Source: Macrotrachela quadricornifera (lineage: Eukaryota > Rotifera > Eurotatoria > Philodinida > Philodinidae). Taken from it: a stretch of DNA of 64,000 nt. The notes beneath the pieces were generated by a model, which ran no database searches, had not been told where the DNA came from, and saw only the letters and a program-made list of their open reading frames with translations. Both the position numbers and the translations under genes were made by a program. Within the stretch, counting starts at the first letter, position 1. Each line of letters begins with the position of its first letter. This document shows positions 43,755 through 57,817 of this stretch, one piece after another. The stretch is taken from contig JAJEKB010001448.1 of assembly GCA_022393335.1 (NCBI GenBank), positions 29,938 through 93,937 of the forward strand, given 5' to 3'.

Positions 43755-46193
43755 GATTGATGTTGAAGTGAGATAGTATATATTGAAAAAAACATAGATA
43801 AAGAAAGTAACTTACTCGAGGATGTATTCTGAATTGATGTTTGTTTGTAAGTGAGCATTTATAAGAAAGACATCGAATATATATATCCTTAAGGAGGGTG
43901 AAAGTAAGGAAAAAAAATAAAAATATCTATTGATTCATAAAATTTCGTTGCCCACGGTTTCGTGAGTATAATCGTTATGGAATGTTATTTTTCTGGGAAA
44001 AAACCCCCATATCATGATTCGTTTTTGAATATTATCAGAGTTCAAATTGGATGTGACTAAATGCAATTGCGTAGGAACAGTAGGCTGATTTATTAGATAA
44101 TTTAAAATTAGCTACAATTCAAAATGCGCAATTTGTATTTTGTCCTGACGACGTGCCAAAATGGAGTGAGTAGGTGATGATTCCGAGGGTGGATGAGAAT
44201 AAAATAGAGATAGAAACAAGAGAAAGAGAGAGTGGGTGACTCTGCTCTATTCTTGTATTCATTTGAGTTTGGATGGTTATCAGAAGTAGACGCCCACAGA
44301 GATGTATGGATTCTGCTGTCGACAACCATTTTGTATGATAAACGACTATATCATAGTCAATCTGATGTTCGGTAAGTGTTTAATATATGTATAATAATAA
44401 ACGACGATGTTCATTTTTAAAAAAATCAATAATATTGATTGAATAGTATTGTAAATTAAATATAAGTAATTGAAGACGACTATAATGGCAAGTAAAAGAA
44501 CTTATTCTATTGTATTGTATATTTATGTGATTATTATATTAATTTAGATGTATACAAATGCCAAGATTATAATTAAAAAGAAAAATTGGCGATGATCAGT
44601 ACGATAGTAGTTTACGGAGTGAGTAAAATTAGTTAATATCTGAAATAGAAATAAAAGAAATAGATAGAATTAAAGTTAAATGAGAGGCTTCTCTAAAGAC
44701 ACATTTCTTGTGCCTTTCTGTGCCAGAAATACATATGTAGAATATAAAATAGACGACCAACGAAGAGAGAAAGAGAGACATTCCAAAAATGAATATCTTG
44801 TATTTTTCTTAATATCACTTTTATTCTTATAACTTTCATTTCAATTAATAATCACTTCGTTTCATTTACATTTTCACTATGATAAAATAATAATGAATTA
44901 AAATCAATAGTAGAAGGAAGCAAGCAAATGTTTCCGTTCAATGTTATTTAATTTACAATTATTAAGTATACAAATTCTGTTGTCTGGAGGTACAATTTTT
45001 AGTTTTGAAAACAAAAACAAAATTAACATGACAATTTAACAATCTCAAATATTTTTTAAGTCTGTATGTGAAATATAGAATAAAATAAAACAAAAAGAAA
45101 ATCGAATGATTCTATCGTATTCAATTTGTTAAAGTATTAAAGTATTTTAATACATTCCAATCTCTGTGAAGTGTCGCTCATACTGTCACATATATAGATT
45201 ATACATGAAAAGTTTTTTAGTATGGTAAGTTGCTCAATGAAGCATCGTGTTCATGATTTGCTGCAAAATGATTGTTAACAAAAGAATTTTTCTTCAAAAT
45301 ATTAAGATAGCTCAATTTCGTTCGTGTAAGTGAGATCATTTTGAAAATTAATATGGAAATATATCTCGATGAGACAAACAATATTTATATGAACGTCAAC
45401 AACATCCATCATATTGTAAAAGACTTATAAGAGATTTAAATTTTTGAAAAATTTGAAAAATTCACATTTAGGTCATTTTTAATAAAATAAAGGAAATTTC
45501 TATTGATCGAAACGTAAATCAATGCTCAGTTAAAAAGATATTAGAAGATTTAAATTGATTATAAAAAAAAATAACAATTAATATTTGGATTGTATTCTTT
45601 TTGTATATTACCACATGGTATTCAAAGTAAGGAAAGGAAACAGAAAAAATGCAGAAAGAAAGAAAGAAAGAAAGAATGTGGGCTTGGATCTATGCATATT
45701 AATGAATATGACACATGATGAAATGTTTTTTTCTTCTTCGATAGAAAAAAAAGAATATACAATGATTAAAATATATATATAACATATTCACATGATAAAT
45801 ACCATGTGCTTCAAATTTATATTTTAAAACAATAAGTATTGCTATGGAAAAAATAGAAAAAAGAAAAGATGTTTTAATATTCTATATTTTTCAAAATTCT
45901 TGTAAAATAGTGAACATAAGAGACGATAAAAAAAATTTAATTAAGAAATTAATATTGCTTCAATTTATTCCAATACAAAAAGAAAACGATTATATAAATC
46001 AAAATCATTGTTGTTGAAAAGATATTCTATAACATTTTACTAAAAGACAACGATTATTTTTGTGTCATTGAAACTATTCAAATATTCAACATCGTGTAGA
46101 AAGATGACAAAGCCAATTGTAATTCTGAAAAATTAAAATGAGTCAATCTTAAGATATCTCTTGAGAGAATTCATTTTTATTTTCATACTTATT
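43755..46193. other. long gene-poor AT-rich region with simple repeats
   Basis: No supported gene; ORFs around 44108-44329 and 45585-45782 lack coding character. Simple repeats: a (GAT)n tract at about 43708-43735 (just inside the pseudogene start) and (GAAA)n at 45653-45675. Confidence 0.4.
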
Positions 46194-46742
46194 TTATTTG
46201 TATGCAGGATTATTCTTTGAATAAATAATCGATTGAACCATTTCTCCATTTACTTCGACAAATGGATAAATCAATGATATTCCTTCATTCAAAAAGCCGA
46301 GTCTCTCTGGTATTGCTCGTGATTTTAAATTATTTTCACCACAATGTATTTCCATACGTTTCACATTCCATTCTTCAAAAGCAAATTTAATCAATATGGC
46401 CATTGCAGCAGTCATTAATCCTTGTCCTTGATAGGATTCCGATAGCCAATATCCAACATCACCACAACTTGAATCATCTTGTCGTGTTAGACGACATCTA
46501 CCAACCATTTGATTTTCATTTAACCAAATTCCTAATGATATTGAGTTGTTTTTCGATGAACCCCATCGTCGATAGAGATCCTCTCGAGTTTGCATTGAAT
46601 CGATACCATTTATGGATCGACGAAGATAATCACGATTTAATTCAAATAATTCATATAATTGATTGAAATGTTCAGGCTGAATTGGTTCTATGTATGCTTC
46701 TCCGATAGATAACATTTGACGAGGAAAGTTGGTACACATCAT
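46194..46742 (-). CDS. GNAT N-acetyltransferase, RimJ/RimL-like
   Basis: A 182-aa intronless protein of the Acetyltransf_3 type. It transfers acetyl from acetyl-CoA to an amine; in this subfamily often the N-terminus of ribosomal proteins, spermidine or small molecules. Seen: N-terminal YIEPIQPEHFNQLYELF and NRDYLRR (typical RimJ/L helix alpha1-2), GDVGYWLSESYQGQGLMTAA with the acetyl-CoA loop Q-G-Q-G at 105-108, EEWNVKRMEIHCGENNLKSR and AIPERLGFLNEG (usual N-x-x-S-R-x-(V/I)-x-E-(K/R)-x-G-F; here I-P-E-R). Full length for the family. The bacterial look and lack of introns suggest transfer, but codon use is already adapted to the A/T-rich host. Confidence 0.88.
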   Translation of the reverse strand: MMCTNFPRQMLSIGEAYIEPIQPEHFNQLYELFELNRDYLRRSINGIDSMQTREDLYRRWGSSKNNSISLGIWLNENQMVGRCRLTRQDDSSCGDVGYWLSESYQGQGLMTAAMAILIKFAFEEWNVKRMEIHCGENNLKSRAIPERLGFLNEGISLIYPFVEVNGEMVQSIIYSKNNPAYK

Positions 46743-49700
46743 TTAAAGAGATTTCAATTGAAGAACGTCAATATTCGAAAAAATAATTCAAGTTAGTCGA
46801 GATTTTCTTGGTCTCTACAACAAAATTAAAACTCATTATATGCAAACATGAAATTTACATAACTCGGTCTAACACGTACAACTTGTGATTTTTCAACAGC
46901 AAAGATGCCAAGAAAAATGAAAAATTAGCTCAAGTTCCTCATATCGAGTTTGCACTTGGAAGTATTTAAGTGTAAAAAGACAAAGATTCTAATATGGTTT
47001 AATGTTTAACTTCAACATTTTGTGCGTCTTTAATAGTCCAACTAAAAAATATAATTATTAATCTTATATCATCCAAACATCTTTAACTAATTCTGTTCTC
47101 AATTCATTCTTACGTAGTTCTCACGTCATGTTAAAAGTAAAGTGAAATGATGTTCTAATCTATGTAGATACGGCATATTATTATCTTTTATTCATCGCTA
47201 TCTGCCTGAATAGAAAAGCAAAGATTTTTCGTTTTATATTTTATTTCTCATCAAAACTTCACTATGTCAGCAGTGAATCAGTTATTTCATTAAAATTGTA
47301 TTTAGTTTTAGTATTGTATCAACCGTTGCATTCGTACTATTCTAATATTTCTTATATTCAGTCATGACCTTTAGATCTTCTACTGTTAATATACTGTATT
47401 TTTTGATCTACCAATGAGATTGAAACGATATTTTATAAGGTAGATTTATTTGAATTGTTAAATTGAATATACCCGCAAATACAGAGTATTTGTCTACTTC
47501 AATACTCATTTTAACACATGAAAGTGACTATGATTATTCAATATTATCATTATTGATAATATGATTGTTAATTAGATCGAGTAAAAAGATGTACATCTGC
47601 AATTGTAATTGTTTTCCTATCCATATTTTGTGACGTATAAGGAGTTGTATAGATTCAATCGGTAATGAACTACTTGACTGAATGAAAACGGATTTATATT
47701 TATAGACTATCGTAAAAATAATGTTTTCTGTGTAAAAAGTATTGTTCATTGATAAGAATGAATTTGACAATAATTATGTGAAATAAAATGATTATGTCAA
47801 TAAATCGATAAATTTTAGTCTTTGTGTTACAATTTAATAATTCATTATTATTGTTAATGATATGTGATTTTTCTTTTTTTTTTGTTTTATCATATGAATT
47901 AATAAATTCATCATACAATAAAATTGACCTAAAATATTAAATAGATTTTATATTAATTATTATTATAAAAATGAAAAGATTTAATAAGGTTATATTAGAA
48001 TAATACAAGAAATTTGTTTTGAGATTTATTCATTCCAATACATTTTTAAGATAAATTAATATAATTTTAATATAAAGTCTTTTAATATATTATACATATT
48101 AATTTATTAAATAACTTTTGTTTTTTATTGGTGCTGTAAATTGTAAAAATCTTGTCTTTTTTGAATTAAATTCAATAAAATAAAAAGCAAAATGCTTTTA
48201 CACAGTTTCAAACTATAGATCTCCAATTTACAAGATTGACTTGTTAATACACTTTTTACATAACTTTATTTTCATATTGTAAAGGAATATTACAATATTT
48301 TTTGTTTTAATCCTATTTCAGATAGATGAACTGTATTCAAAAAAAAAGTTAATTTTTACATTAAAATAAAATTTTTCAATAATAAAATCTTTGTATTTTT
48401 CAATATCGTATTTATTCAAAAACATTTTAAATTATTAGATTTTTAAAAGTTAAGAACACTGTGTCAACACCTAGTAATAAATATTTCTTTATTCTATATG
48501 TATACGTTCACATCATCAATAACGTACTTTACAAATAATCGTATATAACTCTACATATATACTATTTGATTACATGATTCAGTATTACGATCGTATATCT
48601 TTATGATTGTAAATGGAGATACATATAGAGGTAAATATGGGCGTTACATATGTATTGTGCGCAATCGTATTTTAATCAAATACGACATAAATATAATCGT
48701 TTTGAATGTTTTTTGTCATCTTCTCTTTATATAATATAAATCTACTTCTTACAATAAAATCATATAAAATAAAATCAATTTAATCGAAAATATTTAGTTT
48801 CGGAACTGATGAAATATAGTGTTCCCAAAAAATAATATAGATTAAAAATATTAATTAATTTTTATAGATGATATCCCATATTCCTACGTCACAATCGAGC
48901 TTTCATATTTATAATTCACAAAGTACAATCTCTATTCGATATAACTACCAGTCTATCTTAGATTATATGCCAATACTGTACATCTCTACTTTTCAATCCG
49001 TACGTATATAGTATGTATCATATTTTATCCTTAAACTTCTTATCATATAATCTTTTATATGTTTTCTATAAAATTCGTGCGTTGTACTTGTGTTTCTATT
49101 TTAATTCGTTTGTCATAGATCTAGTAAAATCTTCAATCAGAAGTTTATACTAATAAGAACCAGTATTACAATTGACTGTTACATACTGACAGAATTAATC
49201 AAGTGTAATTTCATGAAGCATCATCTTCATCTATATTGGTGTACAATTTTCTTCTTCAGAGAATTTAACAATAATTATTTACCTGTACAAATTTTTTAAA
49301 TTAGATATACGATAACCGAATGCGACCAGGTTATATAGAATAGTCTAATAAAAAAAAATTAATTAAATTATTAAATGATTGGAACTATAAAGACATAATG
49401 GTGAATATATTCTATGAAAACGATAATATTTTATTATATATATATTCATTTTAGAAAAATTATTTATATTTTAATGAACAAATTGTGATATTAAATAAAA
49501 ATATTCAAAAATTAATAAACATGAAATGCCAAAAAAAAGTCACATTCGTTGAAAAAATTTTAACAGAATAATTTACCTTATATGAAAAATAATATTTGTT
49601 TATAGAATTTGCATTTAAAAATAAAATTTATAAAATATGATTATCAACGAAATGTGTGGCTCAGGTATTTTTTTTCTTGATTTATAAATAGTGACACATA

Positions 49701-49944
49701 GTCAATAAAACTTGTCTCGCTCGTTTCTTTTTCTTCCTTTCTTTTTTCTATTCAGACAAAATATTTGTTTTTTTCCCCATAAAATGAAGCATGGGTTGGT
49801 TTTTTTTTAGCTGGGATTTTTTTTTTGTAAAGCAAAATATGTCTCATTCTTGGGGTTGTTTTCGAAACTAAAAGTTGTCGGAAGTTCATTGGAAAAAGAA
49901 ATTTGTGTACGTAGAAATATTTTTTAAAATATATCTAAATATAT
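46743..49944. other. 3.2 kb AT-rich intergenic region
   Basis: No gene supported. Very A/T-rich from 47900 to 48480, with a segment 48480-49030 of TATAC/GTATA-type sequence. A pyrimidine-rich patch near 49725-49760 and T-runs precede the PARP gene. Confidence 0.4.
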
Positions 49945-52900
49945 ATGATGTCATCTATAAATGATGAAAATGAGTTAAAAAAATGTTTAAATTCAATTAT
50001 TGATCTAATTGATGCAACAATATTTAAAAATGAATCGAATGCTATTGAAAATAAACAAATTATGGATAAAATTACAACTACAATTAATTATAAATTAAAA
50101 ACAACACTTGATTCTTTATCAGATTTATATAGAGATTATTTCTTAGATTTATTTTCTCAATATCAATATGATTATAATAAAGGACAATTTAATCAAACAA
50201 TTAAAAATTATTTTATTAACCAGTTAAAAGATGATCTTTGTGCTATTAGAGATTCATTTGATGCTTTTCAAGCTGCATTTGATGGAAATTTATCTATTGT
50301 TAAACAATTTATAGAAAAATATCCAATATATGTAGATAAATATGGTATTTGGGGTACAACATTATTATATTCATCAGCAAGAAATAATCATATGTCTATT
50401 GTTCAGTATCTTATTGAACAAGGAAAATGTAATGTTAATGCACAAAATCGAAAACAATATCAAAGAACATTTAATCAACAACAAATAAATCCAACATCAT
50501 CTTCAACAGCATTACATGCTGCTTGTTATTATGGACATTTAAATATTGTTAAATATTTAATTGAAAATGATGCTGATTATTTTATTAAAAATGATGCACA
50601 AGAAACGCCTATACATAATGGTTTATTAAGAGATAATATAAGAGAATTTTTTCAAGATTTTCTTATTTATAGTTATAATAATATAACAAATAATCCACCT
50701 GAATCAATTATTTCAAAAGATAAGCATCAAATAAATGATTCAATATGGGAATTTAAATCACTTAATTCAGATCAATGGTCTCTATTTGATATTCATCAAT
50801 CAAATGAATTGCAACAATTTTTAATATATCAAAAAAATAAAAATTATAATCAAGAGTTTACTATGAAAATTGATAATCATTCATATAATATTTCTATTAT
50901 AAAATTTTTATGTTCTGAAAAATCCAATAAAGATTATTTATGGATTAGATGTCGTGGTTCTTCTATTGCTAATTTTAATTGCTATTCAAAATGGCAAATT
51001 ATGTTTGAAAAAAGTTTATCACAAACACAAAATAAATCACCATTAATAGGCATATATTATATTGATGATAATCCAAATACTCAAATAAAAATAATATTAA
51101 ATCATTGGTATGATTCAAATGATATGCTTAATACACAATTAGATAGAGCGATGAATTATCGACGAAGATATCTTTGTATTAATCTTCCCTTTATTAATGA
51201 TGATGTATTTCAATTTAATTTAAAAACATTTTCATTTCATAATAATGATAATACAATTAAAGGTTTTATTAGATGGATACCTATTTTTATATTAGCAAAT
51301 AATCAAAATATTATTGATAATTTTCAAATAACTCCCGATTTAAATCTAATACCTTCAATTAAAAATCAAATTTTCGAAACTGAAAAATCAAATTATTCCA
51401 ATAATAATAAAATAGATCAAGCAACGACAGTATGTTAAAATGATTTATCAAATCAAAATCAATACTAATGAGTGAATCTTGCATAGTTGATAATTCTTTC
51501 TTAAGATTAAACTTATTTTATTCAATAGAATCTATTTCTTTTACAGTTATAATCATTTTATAGATTTTTCATCCTATGACAAGATATGTTTAGACAAATT
51601 GAATCATCTGATAATCTCTAGAATTCATTCTAAGCTACCACTTCTTTCTTTATAATGAATTTTCCATGTAGAACGGATTAGTGTAATTTTTGCCGATATC
51701 AGTATCATTGAATGAATTATTCTTCGAAAGCAAATCTAATTTTAATATGATCGATCTTATATACAAAAATAATATTTTAGATAATTAGTAATACTACCAA
51801 TTGAGTAGGTCATCAAACTAGATGATTAATAAGCGTTTCTGCTCTTAAGTCAAGATTATATAAAATACTGTTTTCTTTTAGAAAATATTTGAACAGATAT
51901 ATATCATTGCTTGTTTTGAATAAAGATTTTTTAAAACTAACCTATCTTTTTTTATAAATTGAGTATGCCACGACTTTTGTTTGCTCTTAGAAATATAAAA
52001 AGTAGAGACATTTAAACAAATTTAGCTAATGCAATAAATAGCATCTCTACTTTCAAAATTTCTACGATCAACCTTATTGTTAAAGTATTCGTCATTTTTT
52101 CAATATTGTGCACCATATTTAAGCAAATATAGGTGCGTAATAAGGCGCATATTTTGAACTGTTAGTGTACTATACTATTTGCAATAGTTATAATCGTGAT
52201 CCTGAATAGTGAATATTATTCATCTTTAATTTTAGTTTTATAGACATATATCCTAGCTTTTATATCGATTATTATCTAAGTATATTTCGAGATATTAATC
52301 ATTATCAAGACAACCCTATTAATACGATAAATTATCATCAATATATTATAATACAAAAGATTGCATTGCTCTCTATTTGTTCATGATATATACTTCAGAT
52401 ACTATCGAAAAAGAACAAATTGTTTACTTCTTTTTCTAGGTAATAGATAATAATCCAAAAGACGTTTCTATGAATGTTCGTTTTGGCGATTTAGTAGAAG
52501 ACACGGTAAGTTTTATTTTAATAATAGAATTATAAAAAAAAAAATTATAAAATATTAAAGAGCGATGTTATTGTTATATGTTGGTCATCAAAATATTTAT
52601 TACAAATAGTTTATGAATCTGGTGGATCATCAATTAAAACTGCAGTTAATAATCAAATGGAAAAAAAATTAAAAAATCCATTAACAAGTGTTAAATCAGA
52701 TGGAAGTATTAAATCAAAAAGAATTTATTTTATACATTGGCAAATTGAATCACAATTAGATTTAGTTAAAAAATCTCTTGAAAATTTAATTAGTATTGCT
52801 ATGCAAAAAGCTTCTAATGATAATTATAAAACTATTGCATTTCCAGCTATTGGTTGTGGTCATTATAATTATCCTCTTTCTGTTGTTGCACAAACAATGG

Positions 52901-55900
52901 TTAATAAAGCTCATCAAGAACAAATTTTACATCCAATATCAGTTTCATTTATAATTCAACCAACAAAAAATGAAATTTTCCAACATTTTGATAAACAAAT
53001 TAATTTATTAAATCAATCAAGTAAAATGGATTTTGTATCAACAACAGTTCAAAATGGTTTAATACAAATTGAGAAAGGTGATATTACCCAACAAAAAGTA
53101 CGTTTTGTTTTTGTGCTAATTTTCACGAAAAATTTACATTATTCCGATTCCTTTTTACTCTTAATAATCCCAGTCAAACGTTAATTACTAAGTCAGTTTC
53201 TTAGTAACTCTTACTACTGGTTTGAACTATTTCTCATTCCTAAAGATTGTGTATCAACGAAAAATGTATGAGATAGAACTTAAACCACCTCTAAAGACTT
53301 TGTAGAATTTTCTAAAGATATATTTTGATATAGTTAAATATTTTCATCATAGTCAATATGTAACTAAATACAAAAAACTAACAAGAAATCGAGTTTCATG
53401 TTTTCATATAAAACCCGATGTGTTCAACTACGGTCAAACCGACGCACTTGCGGCGTTACTGCCATTGCACTTGTAAGAAATTACACCCAGTCAATCCCAG
53501 CATTTTTTAAATAAATAAATAACAAATTAATTATTTAATAATCATCCATCTAATAATTAGATATTTATATTGATCATTTAATACACCCTGGCACTGATCT
53601 GTATTCTTTAGAAAAACAAATGAAGTATCTTTCTCACTATAAAACGTTGAAATGAGCTAGAGTGCTTGTGACACCTCCTATTATACCTCCATGCGTTATT
53701 ACGAACTACGATGACTGCGTCGCAGATGCGAACGTAATCTCGTAATTTTATCGCAACTGCGACGCAGTTCTAAAAAAAGTGGTGACATGGGACATTTTTA
53801 ATGTTTTCAGTTTCATCGAAACAGAGAAGAGGATATATTAATTAAATTAATGAATTAATACAGATAAAAGAAAACAGAATTAAGAAATATAAAGAAGTGA
53901 GTTCGACGCATTAATGTCAAATTTCAAGCTCATCCGCATTTGTCTAATCAAATTCATTCTATTTTTTTTTTGATGATTTATAGTAGTCACTTCTTCAATT
54001 GAAATCTTAGATGGTAAACAAATATCATTCTTACATAACCTATCGTAATATAGTAAAGTAATACATTAGATTCTATTTCTACAAATAAAAATCTTCAATC
54101 CAAAGATCAACAAATGCGATTCCGAATTAGAGTTAACATCGAAATCGGTATTTTTTCACAAAGGTTAAATAAGATAATTTTCATCTTTGCCGCAAGTGAA
54201 CTTCGCCGATTTCCATATCACCAAAAGTGAGGATCTGAGATTGAGTGCAAATGGTGATAGTAGCTGAGAAAATGTCCCAATTTGAAAAGAAACGGACTTA
54301 TTAATGATTTAAGACTCATAATTCTCTCAAAAAGAAAAGTCAATTTTCATCAAAAATTCTGCAATTGAGATAAATGCATGACAAGAAAGTCCATCTTCTG
54401 CTCTTTCAAAAATAGCGTTAGTCTTTTTTCGACACTTGACGTTGCCCAAAATTTTCGATGATTTTTCATTTTTCTCAGCTTATTTATGAGTTTATGTCCT
54501 TCTATTAAAAATTTCTCAATCTATGCTTGCGCTATATATATGATTTTTTTTGTTAGAAAAAGTATGCCAAGATGCAGAGCATCATGAAGTCTCTTTTGAT
54601 AATTAAGCTTTATCTTGATTATACATATAGACACTTATGTAACTACACACTCATTTTTCGCTCGTTTATTAAATCATTACATTTGTAATCTCATTTCTCC
54701 GCTAAAAATGTAAGAATATTAGAAAAAGGATTCTATGGTATCCTGCGTCTTGACATGTTCTTTTTAACAAAAGCAAAATTTAAACATGTAGTGCGAGCTT
54801 GGACCGAGAAATCTTGAACACCAAATGAGCTATGTTCAATCTTTTGTGTGATTCATATTTCTGTCAAACGTCATAGTATTAAGCTGAAAATCTTACAATA
54901 GCTTCCTACGTTTACCTCTAGCATACCTTCTAATTTCAACCTTTTAGACATATCTGGGCTGAGATCGGTTTTTAAGAAGAATCTCAATTAATTAAAACAA
55001 GTTGTTGTAGAAACTTTTTATTAAATTCGATCCTAATTAGTTATCAGTGAAAATAGAGTAATTTGTTGTCATGCATGTAGATTAGCACTGATAGAATAGC
55101 GGAGTAGAGTTGACTTAAAGTAGATTTTAAATGAAACTTATTAATCGATAGTTAAATTAGTATAAATATAATGAGTGTATTATTACACGATCATAAATTA
55201 GTGAACAATTGTATTAATTAATTATTAATGTATACATAGGTTGATGTTATTGTTATAAGTTCATCATCAGATTATTTACGACAAATAGTAATAATGGAAG
55301 GTGGTGAAGAAGTTTATGAAGCATATAAAAAAGAAAATGAAGCTAATCCAAATGCTATATTAATATCAACTCCACCTGGAAAATTATCATGTAAAAGAAT
55401 ATTTTTTCTTAAATGGCAACCAGATGAAAATGAAAGTTTACTTCGACAATCAATAACTGATTTTATTTGGAATGTTATTCAAAATGCTCTTTCATATAAA
55501 TTTGATTCAATTGCATTTCCACCAATTGGTTGTGGTCATTCAAATATTTCACAAGAAATTATTGTTCATACATTAATTAATCAATTAATTTATCAAATTA
55601 AAAATCGAAATCTTTCATTAACGATTAAATTTATTATTTTACCTGAACAACATCAAATTTATCAACAATTTTCTAAACAACTTCTTACATCTGAACAAGG
55701 TTAGATTTTTATATAGAATCTTTATGTTTTTTATTTCTTATATTTTATATAAAACTTCTTCTAGATGTGGAATCAGCAATTGATGATGATGTTCCTTCAA
55801 CATGGGAATCATCAGCTGGAAATAAATATCGTTATATTGTTCCACATAAATCTGACGAATATAAAAAACTTGCAGAAGAATTTTATCGAGCTATGAAAGG

Positions 55901-56415
55901 CAAATATAAAAATATAATTCAAATTGAAAGAATTCAAAATGAACGATGGTATTATCAATATTTAGCACATAAGAAAGATTTTCATAAAAGATTAAATAAA
56001 AATACAGAAAGACGTTTATATCATGGATGTCCAGAAAATGCTGTTAATTCAATTATTGAAGATTGTTTCAATAGAAGTTTTGCTGGTGTTAATGGTTTGA
56101 TGTTTTTTTTTAAAAATTATTTTAGTTAAATATTTCTTTTTATAATCATTTTCATTTATTTTATCAGGTACAGCATATGGTATTGGAGTTTATTTTTCAA
56201 GTGAAGCAACTTATTCACATCAATTTTCAAAAGCTAATTCAAAAGGAGAAAAATTTATGTTTATTGCACATGTTCTTATTGGAAATACAACACTGGGTAA
56301 TCCATCTATGAAAACTCGTCCTCCAGGTTTTGATACAACAACAGATGGAAATCATATTTTTGTAACTTATCATGATGCACAAGCATATGCAGAATATTTA
56401 ATTACTTATAAATAA
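49945..56415 (+). CDS. ankyrin-WWE-macro-macro-ADP-ribosyltransferase (PARP14-like)
   Basis: Six exons: 49945-51429, 52440-52505, 52561-53097, 55240-55699, 55765-56094 and 56168-56415; phases agree and the protein is 1041 aa. Domains: N-terminal helical region; ankyrin repeats about 105-200 (GTTLLYSSARNNHMSIVQYL, TALHAACYYGHLNIVKYLI); a divergent WWE-like domain about 262-315 (IWEFKSLNSDQWSLFD); an unknown domain 320-480; two macro domains, about 505-665 and 675-848, each with GD(L/I)..DVIVI and IAFP-x-IGCGH but without the classical NAAN loop; and the ART domain 860-1041 with LYHGCP (His936), GIGVYFSSEATYS (Tyr968) and, at the third catalytic position, Ile1023 (FVTYHDAQAYAEYLITY). An H-Y-I triad predicts mono-ADP-ribosylation, as in PARP10-type enzymes. 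Introns 1 (1.0 kb) and 3 (2.1 kb) are unusually long here. Confidence 0.9.
54298..54985 (+). repeat. diverged dispersed repeat, copy B, in PARP intron
   Basis: Same block order as 27925-28640 (attctgcaattgagataaatgca, cttctgctctttcaaaaa, ctgtcaaacgtcatagt, ttctaatttcaacc, agacatatctgggctgaga). It sits in the third intron of the PARP gene and probably accounts for much of that intron's length. Confidence 0.6.
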
Positions 56416-57817
56416 TTTATTTTTTATTTTATATTTTAATAAATTAATAATTGTCTAAACAAATACAACGCAACAAGTTCTTTTTTTCATTCAAATCAAT
56501 TGATTGTTCTTTATATCAAAAAAACCTATCCCGTTTCATGAATTTGAGTGCGTATTTAGTCGTGAACAGCTATACCTTCAAGAATATGAAGGTTTACATA
56601 ATTCAGTATAGAAATCATATACATAGAAATATAATGCTAAATATATGAAGATAAAATACTTGTTTAGTGTCCTTCGATATGGTGATTGTATACAATCTTA
56701 CTTTTCTGATAAATTTCTCAACATATGATACTATTATTTCATATATATTTATGATGAACATATACGATCATAATACTGGAATATAGAAATCTTCAAAATA
56801 TACGATTAATAACCATGCAACGCAGTTTCTTGCAATTGTATACAGATACACTATTCTATGTTTTGAACATACATCACAATCTGTATTGCATATCTATGGC
56901 ATTATATAAAGTAAATAAAACGCATGCAGATCATATCCATTTCTACTTGAAGTAAGAATAGGAACTTTGAAATATGTTACTAAATAAATTACAGCAAAAG
57001 TTACTCACATCTGCGGCTAATTTCATTTTCGTGCTTTTCCGACAGACTTTTGAGACATCATGTATATGCTTTATAATTAGAGACAATTCTTTATCATATA
57101 TTTGCCTTATTGATTCGCTTTTATCAATTATCACATTTATTTCTTCATTTACGATAAGTATTTTCTCAATTTAATCAATTTCCTTAAACAGACAATTTTA
57201 TTTAGTAGATTACATTCTACTTGAATGCTCTAAAAATTAAAATAATAAATTATCTATATATATGCATCGATACTAAAGATGTATACCTTAGAAGATATGA
57301 ATTCAAACAGAAGGTTTTGGTGCTATTATTGTAGACGAGAGTATTATTAATTTTATTATTTTAATATATAAATTGACAATCGGCCACAACCAGTTGTTAT
57401 TTATTGTATACAACCGTCATTTCGCAGTTGATGATCATTATAACGATAAATTTCGAAATAGGTTGACTGGCCCGATGCAAGATGAATTAAAAAAAAACTT
57501 CTATACATGTGAATAGCCAGTTCTCTTCGAATTCTTTTTTGACTATGATTATTGCTTTATGTAATCAAATATAGCTGATTTTCCACCATTTTTTGTTTCT
57601 TTGCTTCTGCATTTTTAAGTTTTTAAATTCTTCTCTTAGATTATGCTGATCTATAATACAGAGTCCTGATGAATGTTTTGTTTCAATAAATGACAAAAAC
57701 CGCCTTCGTATGTTAGTTAAACTCAGTATTTCTTCGTTTCTTTTGAATGAAACTTTATTGATATCCAGTTTTTATAAAGCCAATTGCTAAAAAAGCTGAA
57801 GTTCGAATTATGGTTAC
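56416..57817. other. intergenic region 3' of the PARP gene
   Basis: AT-rich, no gene seen. Small opposing ORFs at 56943-57174 overlap on both strands and look fortuitous. Confidence 0.4.

Noticed and set aside
44108..44329. 73-aa and 68-aa minus-strand ORFs
   Set aside because: Two overlapping frames both open over low-complexity ctctctttctc sequence; no coding bias.
56943..57174. Overlapping 63-aa and 66-aa ORFs on opposite strands
   Set aside because: Mutual antisense, short, no family features or splice context.
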